This document shows positions 33,267 to 40,061 of a DNA stretch of 64,000 nucleotides, in pieces. The notes below the pieces were generated by a model. The model saw nothing but the letters and a program-made list of their open reading frames with translations, made no database searches and had not been told where the DNA came from. The position numbers were made by a program, and so were the translations under genes. Location of the stretch: positions 1 through 64,000 of the forward strand of contig QCIL01000003.1 of NCBI GenBank assembly GCA_003216725.1. The letters run 5' to 3'. Each line of letters opens with the position of its first letter. Within the stretch, counting starts at the first letter, position 1. The stretch comes from Prochlorococcus sp. AG-402-L18 (GTDB taxonomy: Bacteria; Cyanobacteriota; Cyanobacteriia; PCC-6307; Cyanobiaceae).

Positions 33267-33305
33267 TGTCCTCATCAATGATTGCGGACAAATTCCGGAC
33301 AAAAG
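33267..33305. repeat. Inverted plus paired direct repeats, unit 5 left end
   Basis: TGTCC (inverted) then GCGGACAAATT-CCGGACAAAAG with 11-bp period at 33284 and 33295; same architecture as units 1 and 2. Confidence 0.75.
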
Positions 33306-33309
33306 ATGC

Positions 33310-33723
33310 TTAATTGAAAGGGAAAATATTCTTAGTAGGAGATATAAAAAGTACTTCAAAAACAATTCCAGTCAAAGCAATAGGCAATACCCAAATAGCG
33401 ATAAACCTATGATCAAAAAATCTTAAATTGTCTTCTCCTTTAAAAACACCTTTTAAAGAGGTGTGCAAAGTTTCGGGTCTTTTATAAGAAGGGCCATTTT
33501 TAATTGGAGAATATGGTTTTATAAATGCAGAGGAAGCTGCAAACTTTGCAATTTTTCTAATCAAATAAATAGGTAATACCCAAAGGGCTACATATCTTCC
33601 ACCTAACCACTGTCTAGCATTAGGGAGCGCATATTCTTTAATAGATTTATTCTCTGGCATTCCAGATTCCAAATTCTTGTAGATATTTTCTATTGAGGAT
33701 ACTTTTTGTGATTTATTGATCAT
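33310..33723 (-). CDS. Two-span membrane protein with duplicated R-F/Y-x-A-x-WVLPI motif
   Basis: This 137 aa protein contains two related membrane segments: GGRYVALWVLPIYLIRKI (~42) and DHRFIAIWVLPIALTGIVFEVLF (~105). It arose by internal duplication. The second segment has a faint resemblance to PsaJ (AIW..LTG...E....FPF), too weak to name it. It sits at the left end of unit 5 beside PsbY/PsbF-like genes, so a photosystem-associated role is a guess from context. Confidence 0.6.
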   Translation of the reverse strand: MINKSQKVSSIENIYKNLESGMPENKSIKEYALPNARQWLGGRYVALWVLPIYLIRKIAKFAASSAFIKPYSPIKNGPSYKRPETLHTSLKGVFKGEDNLRFFDHRFIAIWVLPIALTGIVFEVLFISPTKNIFPFN

Positions 33724-33807
33724 TTGTTTTTAAGAAAAAATTTACCTTAAAATAAAAATATTCCTAACTACTAAAATAACTAAAACGTAGTTAAGAATAT
33801 TTTTGTT

Positions 33808-33886
33808 GGCTAGGTTCATAAGGACGGAATCAATACCGTTGCAGATTCGCCAAATATCTACATAATATTTATAAATAAAAAACTCT
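33808..33886. other. Repeated structured non-coding element, copy 1
   Basis: GGTTC..AA then a CGG..CCG hairpin (CGGAATCAATACCG), then TTGCAGATTCGCCAAATATCTAC and a TAATATTTATA tail. A second version is at 34017. It lies 85 bp upstream of the gene at 33310-33723 on the minus strand. RNA function is unproven. Confidence 0.35.
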
Positions 33887-34016
33887 TTTTTAAAAAGTAA
33901 ATAATATACATAACCATGAATAAAATTTAATGACTGGATTTAAATTGAATATTAACTTGAATGTTTCTGACTATTAAAAATTATTTAAACCTCATTTTCT
34001 AAGATTGCGAAAAAGA

Positions 34017-34105
34017 AAATGAGGTCAAAGGGAGGTTCTCATTATGAACCGCTTTATCAAAGCTTGCGGTTAGTAGATTGCCCTAATATCTACTTATATA
34101 TTTAT
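34017..34105. other. Repeated structured non-coding element, copy 2
   Basis: GGTTC..GAA then a CCGC..GCGG hairpin (CCGCTTTATCAAAGCTTGCGG), then TTAGTAGATTGCCCTAATATCTAC and a TATATATTTATA tail. The stem bases differ from copy 1, but a stem-loop is kept. Confidence 0.35.
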
Positions 34106-34309
34106 ATAATGAAATTTAAAATACAGGAAGCTTAATTTTATACAAATAAGTGTTTAATATTTATATAATTATTGTTTAAGAAAACCTAATTAATACGCTT
34201 ACTATGGTTATTGAAAGATAAAAAAAGGAATAAAGAGAAACTGCAAAAAATAAATACTGTTCTATTGGAATCATGACAAGGTGTTAATTAAAGAATAAGT
34301 AAAATTTGA
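34106..34309. other. Remaining intergenic stretch in unit 5
   Basis: AT-rich; no ORF or strong structure that I can support. Confidence 0.4.
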
Positions 34310-34495
34310 TTAATTTTTTGTTAAAGAGATATTTTCTAAAATATAACTTTGTTCTATTGATTCATTTTTAAGAGTCATTTTTTTTTGGAAATTATTATTA
34401 GGAGAATTAAAAGCACCCCATTTTTTTAGCCAAAATAAGGTATAAAAAAATGCAATCAAAAATGGTGCTCCAACAATTAAAAATCTTATATCCAT
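34310..34495 (-). CDS. PsbY-like single-span protein
   Basis: This 61 aa protein begins MDIRFLIVGAPFLIAFFYTLFWLKKWGAF and has a polar tail. The first ~28 residues match the N-terminus of the neighbouring gene ([29 protein letters not shown]), and both have the look of PsbY (R-x(2)V-V-x-P-I). It lies 13 bp downstream of that gene on the same strand, so this is a tandem partial duplication. Confidence 0.55.
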   Translation of the reverse strand: MDIRFLIVGAPFLIAFFYTLFWLKKWGAFNSPNNNFQKKMTLKNESIEQSYILENISLTKN

Positions 34496-34508
34496 TTGAA
34501 TTTAGAAA

Positions 34509-34805
34509 TTAATAACCTTTAAACTGCATTGCCAAAATTGCTCCAAGAAAGAAAACCGTTGGAATACCTAGGGCATTAACAGCTGCGGTTCTTACAGTAA
34601 ATACTGGATAACCTTCTACTGGTCTGCCAGTATCAGGAACTAATGCTGAATCTTCCCATACTTGATAATTTTTGAAAGGAGCTACTCCCTTCTTTGGTAA
34701 TCCTAGTGGCGTTAATCTAAATACATCCCATTTACCTAACCAAAAGACTGTAAATATCCATGAGAATATTATTGGTGTAACAACAAGTACAATCCTGAAA
34801 TCCAT
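34509..34805 (-). CDS. PsbY-like/PsbF-like fusion lacking the heme histidine
   Basis: This 98 aa protein has an N-terminal helix of PsbY type (residues 1-25), a ~40 aa polar linker, and a C-terminal segment [30 protein letters not shown] that closely follows PsbF, the beta subunit of cytochrome b559 ([30 protein letters not shown]). The histidine that binds heme in PsbF is Asn here and the preceding Trp is Thr, so it should not carry heme. It could be a photosystem II assembly or replacement subunit. Confidence 0.7.
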   Translation of the reverse strand: MDFRIVLVVTPIIFSWIFTVFWLGKWDVFRLTPLGLPKKGVAPFKNYQVWEDSALVPDTGRPVEGYPVFTVRTAAVNALGIPTVFFLGAILAMQFKGY

Positions 34806-35027
34806 TTCTATAAAGTAATAATAAATTTGATTATTATTCTGTCTTTTTTACTTAAATAAATGATTTGATCATTAACTTATATTTAAAGAAAAACACTTAA
34901 TAACATTGATCCTAATCATTAGTAACATCAAGAAATGATTAATTAATTTACTTAAAGTATATTTTTTGAATTGCGATATTTTGATATTTTTTTTGATGTA
35001 AATTTTAGTTAATTAGAAAACACAAAT

Positions 35028-35396
35028 ATGGAAACCTTTAGATTTTTACTTTTTGGTTTTGCAGGAGTTAGTGTAGTTTTTTGGGTAGCAATAATAGCTT
35101 TATGGCATGCATACATGTTTCCAAGATTCTTCAATGAAGATAAAGGTCTAAATTCAGTAATTAATGAAGAAATTAGTTATCCAAAAAAACCAATCTTAGG
35201 AAATTTAGTTAAGAGCAATAATTTCAGAAATAGAGATAAATATTCAATGAAAAGTCTGGTTATTGCTGACTTTTCATCTGTAAGTAATAATTTCAAACTA
35301 AATAAACTCTACACAACAGTAATGATTGGAGTCACTTTTGCAAGTTTTATTTTTCTCACTTATGGATTAAGCAGTTCAATAACAACGGTAAGTTAA
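35028..35396 (+). CDS. 122 aa membrane protein of unknown function
   Basis: METFRFLLFGFAGVSVVFWVAIIALWHAYMF is an N-terminal helix; a polar middle follows and a second helix (TVMIGVTFASFIFLTYGLSS) lies near the C-terminus. It is divergent from the PsbY/PsbF-like genes, with a 220-bp gap. I recognise no family; co-location suggests a shared thylakoid role. Confidence 0.5.
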   Translation: METFRFLLFGFAGVSVVFWVAIIALWHAYMFPRFFNEDKGLNSVINEEISYPKKPILGNLVKSNNFRNRDKYSMKSLVIADFSSVSNNFKLNKLYTTVMIGVTFASFIFLTYGLSSSITTVS

Positions 35397-35775
35397 ATGG
35401 AATCTATATATGTAATTATTTTTATTACTTGCTTTGTATATTTAATTTTTGACTCATTCAAAAATATAAATATTAATAGATAGCTAATGTTTTTTGGAAG
35501 CTAATAAAAATTTTCTTCTTATATAAAAGAATACCAATGTAGTTATTATCATTACAGGTGGATGAAATGATATTGAATTTAGATATTCGAAGTAATCAAA
35601 TGATTCCAAAATTTTTTGCTCATAAATATCCTAAAACTATATTTCATCTCTCAAATTTTTATTGATTTAAATAGATCAATATCTTGTATAAAATGCTATT
35701 TAAATTTTTATCAACTAATATTTTATGGAAAATTGCGGAAAAATATTACTTTATTTGTCACGGCACACCTCCCAG

Positions 35776-35812
35776 AACTAAGCAAAAAATTAGATATCGC
35801 TAGAGAACCTTC
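35776..35812. repeat. Conserved arm motif before tRNA copy 6 (decayed)
   Basis: GAACTAAGCAAAAAATTAGA followed by TATCGCTAGAGAACCTT, a decayed match to 26231-26268. Confidence 0.5.
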
Positions 35813-35832
35813 TTTAGCACTATAGCTGTTAA

Positions 35833-35871
35833 GTACTTTGGGAGCACTAGGTAGCAGGTTCTAATTTTTGT
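35833..35871 (+). repeat. tRNA-Pro 3'-end copy 6 (decayed)
   Basis: GTACTTTGGGAGCACTAGGT then AGCAGGTTCTAATTTTTGT. The anticodon arm is well kept and the acceptor part is lost. Confidence 0.8.
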
Positions 35872-35956
35872 TTCTTTTTTTTATTTAGGAATTCAAAATA
35901 AATTAATCTTCTCTTTACATATTCGAAGTAAATTAATCATTAATATTAATATTTTT

Positions 35957-36346
35957 ATGACTGACAAAGAAACAATCGAGTCAATGTTATATGAGCTAGC
36001 TACACCAAAAAAAATGGGCTCATTTTTTATAAATAACGCTACTTCAGATTTTCTACTTATCAGGCCTAGTGGGAATCCAATAAGTGCTAAGGGATTCGAG
36101 GAAATGATGAGTTCTGGCGATGTGGTTCAGGAAAAAGCGGAAATTACAAAAATACATAAGTTTGAATTTCTCTCTTCTGATGTAGCAATGTGTGTTTTTA
36201 CACTTGGGTCAAAATTCTCTTACAAAGGAACTCCTAATGATGATTTGCCTACTGTCACTTCTATCTTCAAAAAGATTGATGGAATTTGGAAAATTCATTG
36301 GATGCAAAGATCAACAGGAGATTCAGATTTGTCCTTATGGGATTAG
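35957..36346 (+). CDS. DUF3804 (SnoaL/NTF2-like) protein
   Basis: This 129 aa protein reads TDKETIESMLYELATPKKMGSFFINNATSDFLLIRPSGNPISAKGFEEMM and ends KIHWMQRSTGDSDLSLWD. It has the DUF3804 signature and an NTF2-like cone fold pattern. No catalytic role is known. It is followed by two other small stress-associated genes on the same strand. Confidence 0.8.
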   Translation: MTDKETIESMLYELATPKKMGSFFINNATSDFLLIRPSGNPISAKGFEEMMSSGDVVQEKAEITKIHKFEFLSSDVAMCVFTLGSKFSYKGTPNDDLPTVTSIFKKIDGIWKIHWMQRSTGDSDLSLWD

Positions 36347-36446
36347 CTAATAGGTATTAGAAATTGAAAGTAGATCGATAAAGGGCCTTAAAAAGCTCCC
36401 TTTTTTATAGAAATACAAATAAAATAAAATAAAATGTTTATTATTT

Positions 36447-36836
36447 ATGACAAATTTTGGAGCAGATACTCCTTTTATTCTTCTAGCAAAAATCACAGTA
36501 AAAGAAGATAAAGTTTCTGAGTATTTAGAACTTGCAGATAAAACAGATAAAGCCGTTGAGGCTTATGAGCCAGGAATGTTACATCATACTTTTGATCAGG
36601 ATCCAGAAAATCCTCTGATCTTTGTATGGTCCGAGGCTTATAAAAATGATGAAGCTTTTATCGCTCACTTGGCTAATCCAGCAATTGGTGAATATTTACA
36701 AGAGCATCCAAAACTTGCTGATGATTTTACTGTTGAAGTATATGGAACAGTTGGGGATAAATGTCTCGAAGTAATGAAAGAAACTGGTGTTCCCTTTAAG
36801 GTTTTTCAGTCAAAATTAGGCTACAGCAGACTCTAA
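36447..36836 (+). CDS. Antibiotic biosynthesis monooxygenase (ABM) domain protein
   Basis: This 129 aa ABM-fold protein has PFILLAKITVKEDKVSEYLELADKTDKAVEAYEPGMLHHTFDQDPENP, with the E-P-G..H motif and FVWSEAYKNDEAFIAHLANP typical of quinol monooxygenase-like YgiN relatives. It may act on quinols or other small aromatics. It precedes the DUF3764 gene by 53 bp. Confidence 0.8.
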   Translation: MTNFGADTPFILLAKITVKEDKVSEYLELADKTDKAVEAYEPGMLHHTFDQDPENPLIFVWSEAYKNDEAFIAHLANPAIGEYLQEHPKLADDFTVEVYGTVGDKCLEVMKETGVPFKVFQSKLGYSRL

Positions 36837-36858
36837 TAGAAATTTTTGATAGTATATC

Positions 36859-36878
36859 TACAATAAAGGGCAATTATC
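36859..36878 (+). promoter_or_regulatory. CTACAATAAAGGGCAATTAT element
   Basis: About 12 nt upstream of the DUF3764 start; the same motif precedes 30565 on the other strand. Confidence 0.4.
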
Positions 36879-36889
36879 TTCATTTATTT

Positions 36890-37174
36890 ATGTCAATTGA
36901 AACAACTGTTTTAGACTTCAAATTAAGCAATACTTTTGAGGAATATGAGGCTCACATGAATGCTCCTGAACAGCAAGCCATGTTTAAAGAGATGGGAGTA
37001 AAAACCTTCTATATTGGTAAATCATTAGAAGACCCTAAAAGAGCAACTGTTATGTTTCAAGGACCACTAAATACTTGTTACGACATTTTTATTGATCCAG
37101 AAACAAAACCAATAGTTGAAGCATCAGGTCATATTTATGAAGGAACAATTATTAATCGTTGGATTTCTGAATAA
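36890..37174 (+). CDS. DUF3764 family protein
   Basis: This 94 aa protein (SIETTVLDFKLSNTFEEYEAHMNAPEQQAMFKEMGVKTFYIGKSLEDPKRATVMFQ...) matches the DUF3764 family, common in picocyanobacterial accessory regions. Fold is probably ferredoxin-like. Function is unknown. Confidence 0.8.
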   Translation: MSIETTVLDFKLSNTFEEYEAHMNAPEQQAMFKEMGVKTFYIGKSLEDPKRATVMFQGPLNTCYDIFIDPETKPIVEASGHIYEGTIINRWISE

Positions 37175-37350
37175 TTTTGAAACGCTTACAAATTACACCG
37201 ATTGATTAAATTAAATTGGAAGAACGGGACTGTATACTTTTTAATTTTTTGAAGAAAATTTAACCAAAATTTAAAGTGAAGTAATTGCTTTTAAAGAAAA
37301 TACAAAGAATATAAAGAAAAAGGTAATTCCCACGAAAACAGAAACTTTAA

Positions 37351-37491
37351 CTACCGTAAATATTCAAGATTAAATAAATACTTTTCACCATCATCATTAC
37401 TATCATCGTCATCATCATTGAAGGATGCAATCAGCACGTAAACACCTCCCAGTCCTAGGATCATTGAAATATAGAGAATAGGATCAGTCAT
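37351..37491 (-). CDS. 46 aa membrane microprotein with Asp-rich segment
   Basis: Hand-read: MTDPILYISMILGLGGVYVL then IASFNDDDDDSNDDGEKYLF. One helix is followed by a run of acidic residues. Its function is unknown. Confidence 0.5.
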   Translation of the reverse strand: MTDPILYISMILGLGGVYVLIASFNDDDDDSNDDGEKYLFNLEYLR

Positions 37492-37717
37492 TACCTAATT
37501 TTGGCCAATCCAGAATGAATCTGAGGAAAATTTTTTATATCTCCATGATCTTTTAATTATTAAGTTCAACCTTTAAAAATTAATTCCCTATTGCTACGTA
37601 TATGTATCAAAATTGCTCATAATACACTAGATTTCTCGTATATATATTCTTTTTCTTTACAAAAATTAATAATAGTGTTACGTTTATTAACAATTAAATA
37701 ATTCCTGGTGTCTTCTA

Positions 37718-37978
37718 ATGTCTTCCCTTTCATATTTTTTAGCAGTAATCGTATTCTTAACAGCTATCCTTGTTGCTTATCTAACAAAGCAGTTTCAAAA
37801 CGAAAACTCAAACTATCTAACTTCAAATACAATGACAAATTCGAAAACTAAATTAAAAACAATCGAAAAAGAAAAAGTTGTTGCAGAAACTCTTAATGGC
37901 AGATTTGCAATGATTGGATTAATTGCTGCTGTCGGAGCTTACTTAACAACAGGTCAAATAATTCCAGGTTTTGTTTAA
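37718..37978 (+). CDS. hli: High-light-inducible protein with extra N-terminal helix
   Basis: This 86 aa protein has a first membrane helix (YFLAVIVFLTAILVAYLT), a polar linker and a C-terminal HLIP domain (AETLNGRFAMIGLIAAVGAYLTTGQIIPGFV). The chlorophyll-binding E-x-x-N-G-R-x-A-M motif is intact. It is followed by another hli gene and a small gene, forming a likely operon. Confidence 0.9.
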   Translation: MSSLSYFLAVIVFLTAILVAYLTKQFQNENSNYLTSNTMTNSKTKLKTIEKEKVVAETLNGRFAMIGLIAAVGAYLTTGQIIPGFV

Positions 37979-38003
37979 AAATTTCTAAAAACCAAGCAAT
38001 ATA

Positions 38004-38132
38004 ATGGATAATTCAAAATCAACTTACTGGCAAAACGTCGAGAGAACTAATGGAAGAATGGCAATGATAGGTTTAATTACCCTAATTGTAAACTATGTCC
38101 TTTTGGATTGGATTATTCCGGGTATCTTTTAA
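38004..38132 (+). CDS. hli: High-light-inducible protein, 42 aa
   Basis: Hand-read: MDNSKSTYWQNVERTNGRMA then MIGLITLIVNYVLLDWIIPG. The HLIP core ERTNGRMAMIGL is intact. Its TAA is directly followed by the ATG of the next gene, suggesting translational coupling. Confidence 0.9.
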   Translation: MDNSKSTYWQNVERTNGRMAMIGLITLIVNYVLLDWIIPGIF

Positions 38133-38360
38133 ATGCATTTACTCTCTGTACCATTTTACGATTTTCCATCCTCGCCAATACTGATAATTGGTGCGATAGG
38201 AATTGTTGTAGCTCTGGCTGTATTTTTTCTTGCTTACCAAAAATACTTTAATTCCCCATTTAACAAAGAACTTCGATTAAAGAAAAAAGTACTGTTGAAT
38301 GAGAAAAAAGAACTTAATAAAAAACTTGAAAAAATAGAACAAGATTTAAAAAATCTTTAG
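38133..38360 (+). CDS. 75 aa membrane protein with coiled-coil tail
   Basis: One helix (ILIIGAIGIVVALAVFFLAY) is followed by a Lys/Glu-rich heptad region (KKKVLLNEKKELNKKLEKIEQDLKNL). It starts at the stop of the hli gene (TAAATG), so both are likely made together. Its role may be to tether or organise HLIPs; this is inferred from position only. Confidence 0.6.
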   Translation: MHLLSVPFYDFPSSPILIIGAIGIVVALAVFFLAYQKYFNSPFNKELRLKKKVLLNEKKELNKKLEKIEQDLKNL

Positions 38361-38423
38361 TGAAACTAATATATATAGTCATTTTTTATTTCTTTCATTA
38401 CTTATCACCTAGTATCAGTATTA

Positions 38424-38565
38424 ATGAGAGCTAAAGGTAAAAAGCAACAAAGTAAAAAGATTAAGGCAGCCAAAATATGAATTTAAACTCTATGCAAAGT
38501 CCTTTGGTATTGAATCTATTTTTTATGAAGATGAAAATAAGTACTTATTTTATCTAACAAAATAA
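38424..38565 (+). pseudogene. Frameshifted 46 aa basic microprotein
   Basis: MRAKGKKQQSKKIKAAK ends at a TGA, but removing one A from the AAAA run at 38472-38475 continues as YEFKLYAKSFGIESIFYEDENKYLFYLTK. It is either a broken gene, a frameshift site or a sequencing error. Confidence 0.4.
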
Positions 38566-38645
38566 ATAATTCCGCCAACAAAAGTGCTCCCTATGAGAAG
38601 AAAAACCATGAGAAGTGCAATTAGTTTTGGTAAACTTCCAATCAT
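38550..38645 (-). CDS. 31 aa single-span membrane peptide
   Basis: Hand-read: MIGSLPKLIALLMVFLLIGS then TFVGGIIYFVR. Two overlapping hydrophobic stretches form one helix. It overlaps the microprotein at 38424 on the other strand. Confidence 0.35.
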   Translation of the reverse strand: MIGSLPKLIALLMVFLLIGSTFVGGIIYFVR

Positions 38646-38767
38646 CTATCTAGAAAATCATTTTTTTTTTATAAAAGTATATCCCAATTTTCTTTTCAAT
38701 ATTTCCTATCTATTTAGTTTAAATCAGCTGTCAACCAAATAAAAGATAGAATTAGCCCATATTACTC

Positions 38768-38799
38768 TTGGCAGCAGGTTCTAATCCTGTCTGACCTAC
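38768..38799 (+). repeat. tRNA-Pro 3'-end copy 7 (strongly decayed)
   Basis: TTGGCAGCAGGTTCTAATCC followed by TGTCTGACC. Only the T-arm region is left. A hairpin with T-run follows (AAGGAAAGATTTCCTT..TTTTTTTATT, 38813-38843). Confidence 0.7.
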
Positions 38800-38868
38800 T
38801 CTAGATAATTCATTGAAGGAAAGATTTCCTTACCTTTTTTTATTGATCAACATCTGTCTGCAGCAAGA

Positions 38869-38890
38869 GCCGCCAAAATGCAGTCAAAAA
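38869..38890. repeat. Paired direct repeat after tRNA copy 7
   Basis: GCCGCCAAAAT-GCAGTCAAAAA, 11-bp period, partly decayed. Confidence 0.5.
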
Positions 38891-39012
38891 TTCATTAATA
38901 AAAAATATGTTTTAAAGACATCCCATAAAAAATGCAATTGTTTTTGATTAATTTCTTATAATTGCCTAAATAATAATTGCTATCCTTACCTTTAGATGGT
39001 AACAAAGTATTT

Positions 39013-39162
39013 ATGAAGGAATTAGAAGAAAATACTATTGAACAAATAAGAACTCTTCTGCATTATTTGGAGCAAACAGATCTATTAAAAAGGAAGGAAA
39101 TTCTAAGATGTTTAGATGTAATAGCTAGGGAGTATGGAGGAGAAGTAGTAGATAAAAATTAA
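39013..39162 (+). CDS. 49 aa helical microprotein
   Basis: MKELEENTIEQIRTLLHYLEQTDLLKRKEIL... The ATG at 39013 is preferred to the track TTG at 38977. Its stop is directly followed by the next start (TAAATG). It is soluble and helical, with unknown function. Confidence 0.55.
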   Translation: MKELEENTIEQIRTLLHYLEQTDLLKRKEILRCLDVIAREYGGEVVDKN

Positions 39163-39348
39163 ATGGCTAATCCTGATCAAAAAACAATATTACTAGAGCA
39201 AGCTTATGATGAACTTAAATCAGTTTGTTCTAAATTCCAAGAAGAATCTGGAGCTTCAGATATGGAAGTAAAAACTTTACTAGGAGAACTTTCTAGGGTT
39301 TGGGGAAAAGATATTGATGACGATTACGACATAGATTGGGAAGTTTAA
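39163..39348 (+). CDS. 61 aa acidic helical microprotein
   Basis: MANPDQKTILLEQAYDELKSVCSKFQEESGA... ends in an acidic DIDDDYDIDWEV. It is stop-start coupled to the preceding gene; the two products probably act together. No family recognised. Confidence 0.6.
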   Translation: MANPDQKTILLEQAYDELKSVCSKFQEESGASDMEVKTLLGELSRVWGKDIDDDYDIDWEV

Positions 39349-39470
39349 ACTTTTTTTGCTCTATTAGCTCTATTCATTACTTTTCTCAAAATATTATTTT
39401 TTATTGATAAATCAGAAATACAATAAATAGCTAAAAACAAAACTAGTTTTACAAAAAATGAGATTTGCAT
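39345..39470 (-). CDS. 41 aa membrane microprotein
   Basis: Hand-read: MQISFFVKLVLFLAIYCISD then a basic tail (NILRKVMNRANRAKKV). It overlaps the previous gene's end by 4 bp on the other strand. Confidence 0.35.
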   Translation of the reverse strand: MQISFFVKLVLFLAIYCISDLSIKNNILRKVMNRANRAKKV

Positions 39471-39579
39471 AAAAAATCCTTTTACTTATAGAACCAAATT
39501 TCATTTTAAAATGCCAATTTTTTAATAATTACCTTTGTTCTAACTCGAAAAAAATAGTTAATTTTTCTATAATTTTTTT

Positions 39580-39837
39580 ATGGGAAAAATAGAGAAATTT
39601 ACATTAATAAATAAAGACAAATCAAGAATAAAAGTATTTGAACCATTCGAAGATGTTTCCAAGCCCTCCCCATCTATAAATGTAATAATGATTTCTTATG
39701 GGTGTATTTATAAAAGATCAAGCAGACCAATAATGAAAGGTAGCAGAGTAGAGACTATAGAAAGTGCACGAAAAGAATATAAACAGCTATTAGAAGAGGG
39801 TTGGAAGAGGACCAGTATTTTTAGAAGTTATTTTTAA
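39580..39837 (+). CDS. DUF1651 family protein
   Basis: This 85 aa protein has the DUF1651 plan: a central beta region and C-terminal SARKEYKQLLEEGWKRT. A second member is encoded at 42343. The family is restricted to picocyanobacteria and mostly found in accessory regions. Function is unknown. Confidence 0.75.
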   Translation: MGKIEKFTLINKDKSRIKVFEPFEDVSKPSPSINVIMISYGCIYKRSSRPIMKGSRVETIESARKEYKQLLEEGWKRTSIFRSYF

Positions 39838-40061
39838 GGATAAAAGTCTACCTTCCAACGCATCACGCAATATCTTAAAGGGTTATATCCATTGCAATTC
39901 CAAAACTTAAATATTTTTACAACGAAATAATGGAAACTAGCATCATTGAAAAATGCCCAGCCAAGATAAATAGCAAATGCAGTCAAAACAAAAGCAGCAT
40001 ATTGAAGCCAATGCGTTCCTGACTTATCTAAACCATTTTTGTCAAAATTAGAATTACTCAT
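39834..40061 (-). CDS. 75 aa membrane protein coupled to hli
   Basis: The N-terminus is polar and one helix follows (WLQYAAFVLTAFAIYLGWAFF). Its ATG follows the hli stop directly (TAAATG on the minus strand). Its 3' end overlaps the DUF1651 gene by 4 bp. Confidence 0.55.
   Translation of the reverse strand: MSNSNFDKNGLDKSGTHWLQYAAFVLTAFAIYLGWAFFNDASFHYFVVKIFKFWNCNGYNPLRYCVMRWKVDFYP

Larger units (their letters stand above)
33208..35871. mobile_element. Unit 5: PsbY/PsbF-like membrane cassette
   Basis: Between decayed tRNA copies 5 and 6. The left end has a GGACAAA pair with an inverted half (33267-33305). The right end has a weak GGAAAA pair (35726-35743, 10 bp apart) and the ACTAAGCA arm motif. 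The cargo is four small membrane-protein genes. Confidence 0.55.
35872..38799. mobile_element. Unit 6: stress cassette (oldest recognisable)
   Basis: Between decayed tRNA copies 6 and 7. Holds DUF3804, ABM monooxygenase, DUF3764, two HLIP genes and microproteins. Paired repeats are no longer clear at its ends. Confidence 0.4.

Noticed and set aside
33310-33723. Naming the two-span protein as PsaJ-like
   Set aside because: Only a handful of residues agree (AIW, LTG, E, FP) and the internal duplication is not a PsaJ feature.
35616-35825. 69 aa ORF across the right end of unit 5
   Set aside because: It covers the decayed paired repeat and arm motif; the protein has no ordered features.
14227-38799. 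CRISPR array made of the 46-nt repeats
   Set aside because: Spacing is 1.7-9 kb, not 60-70 bp, no cas genes are present, and the repeat is the 3' end of a tRNA.
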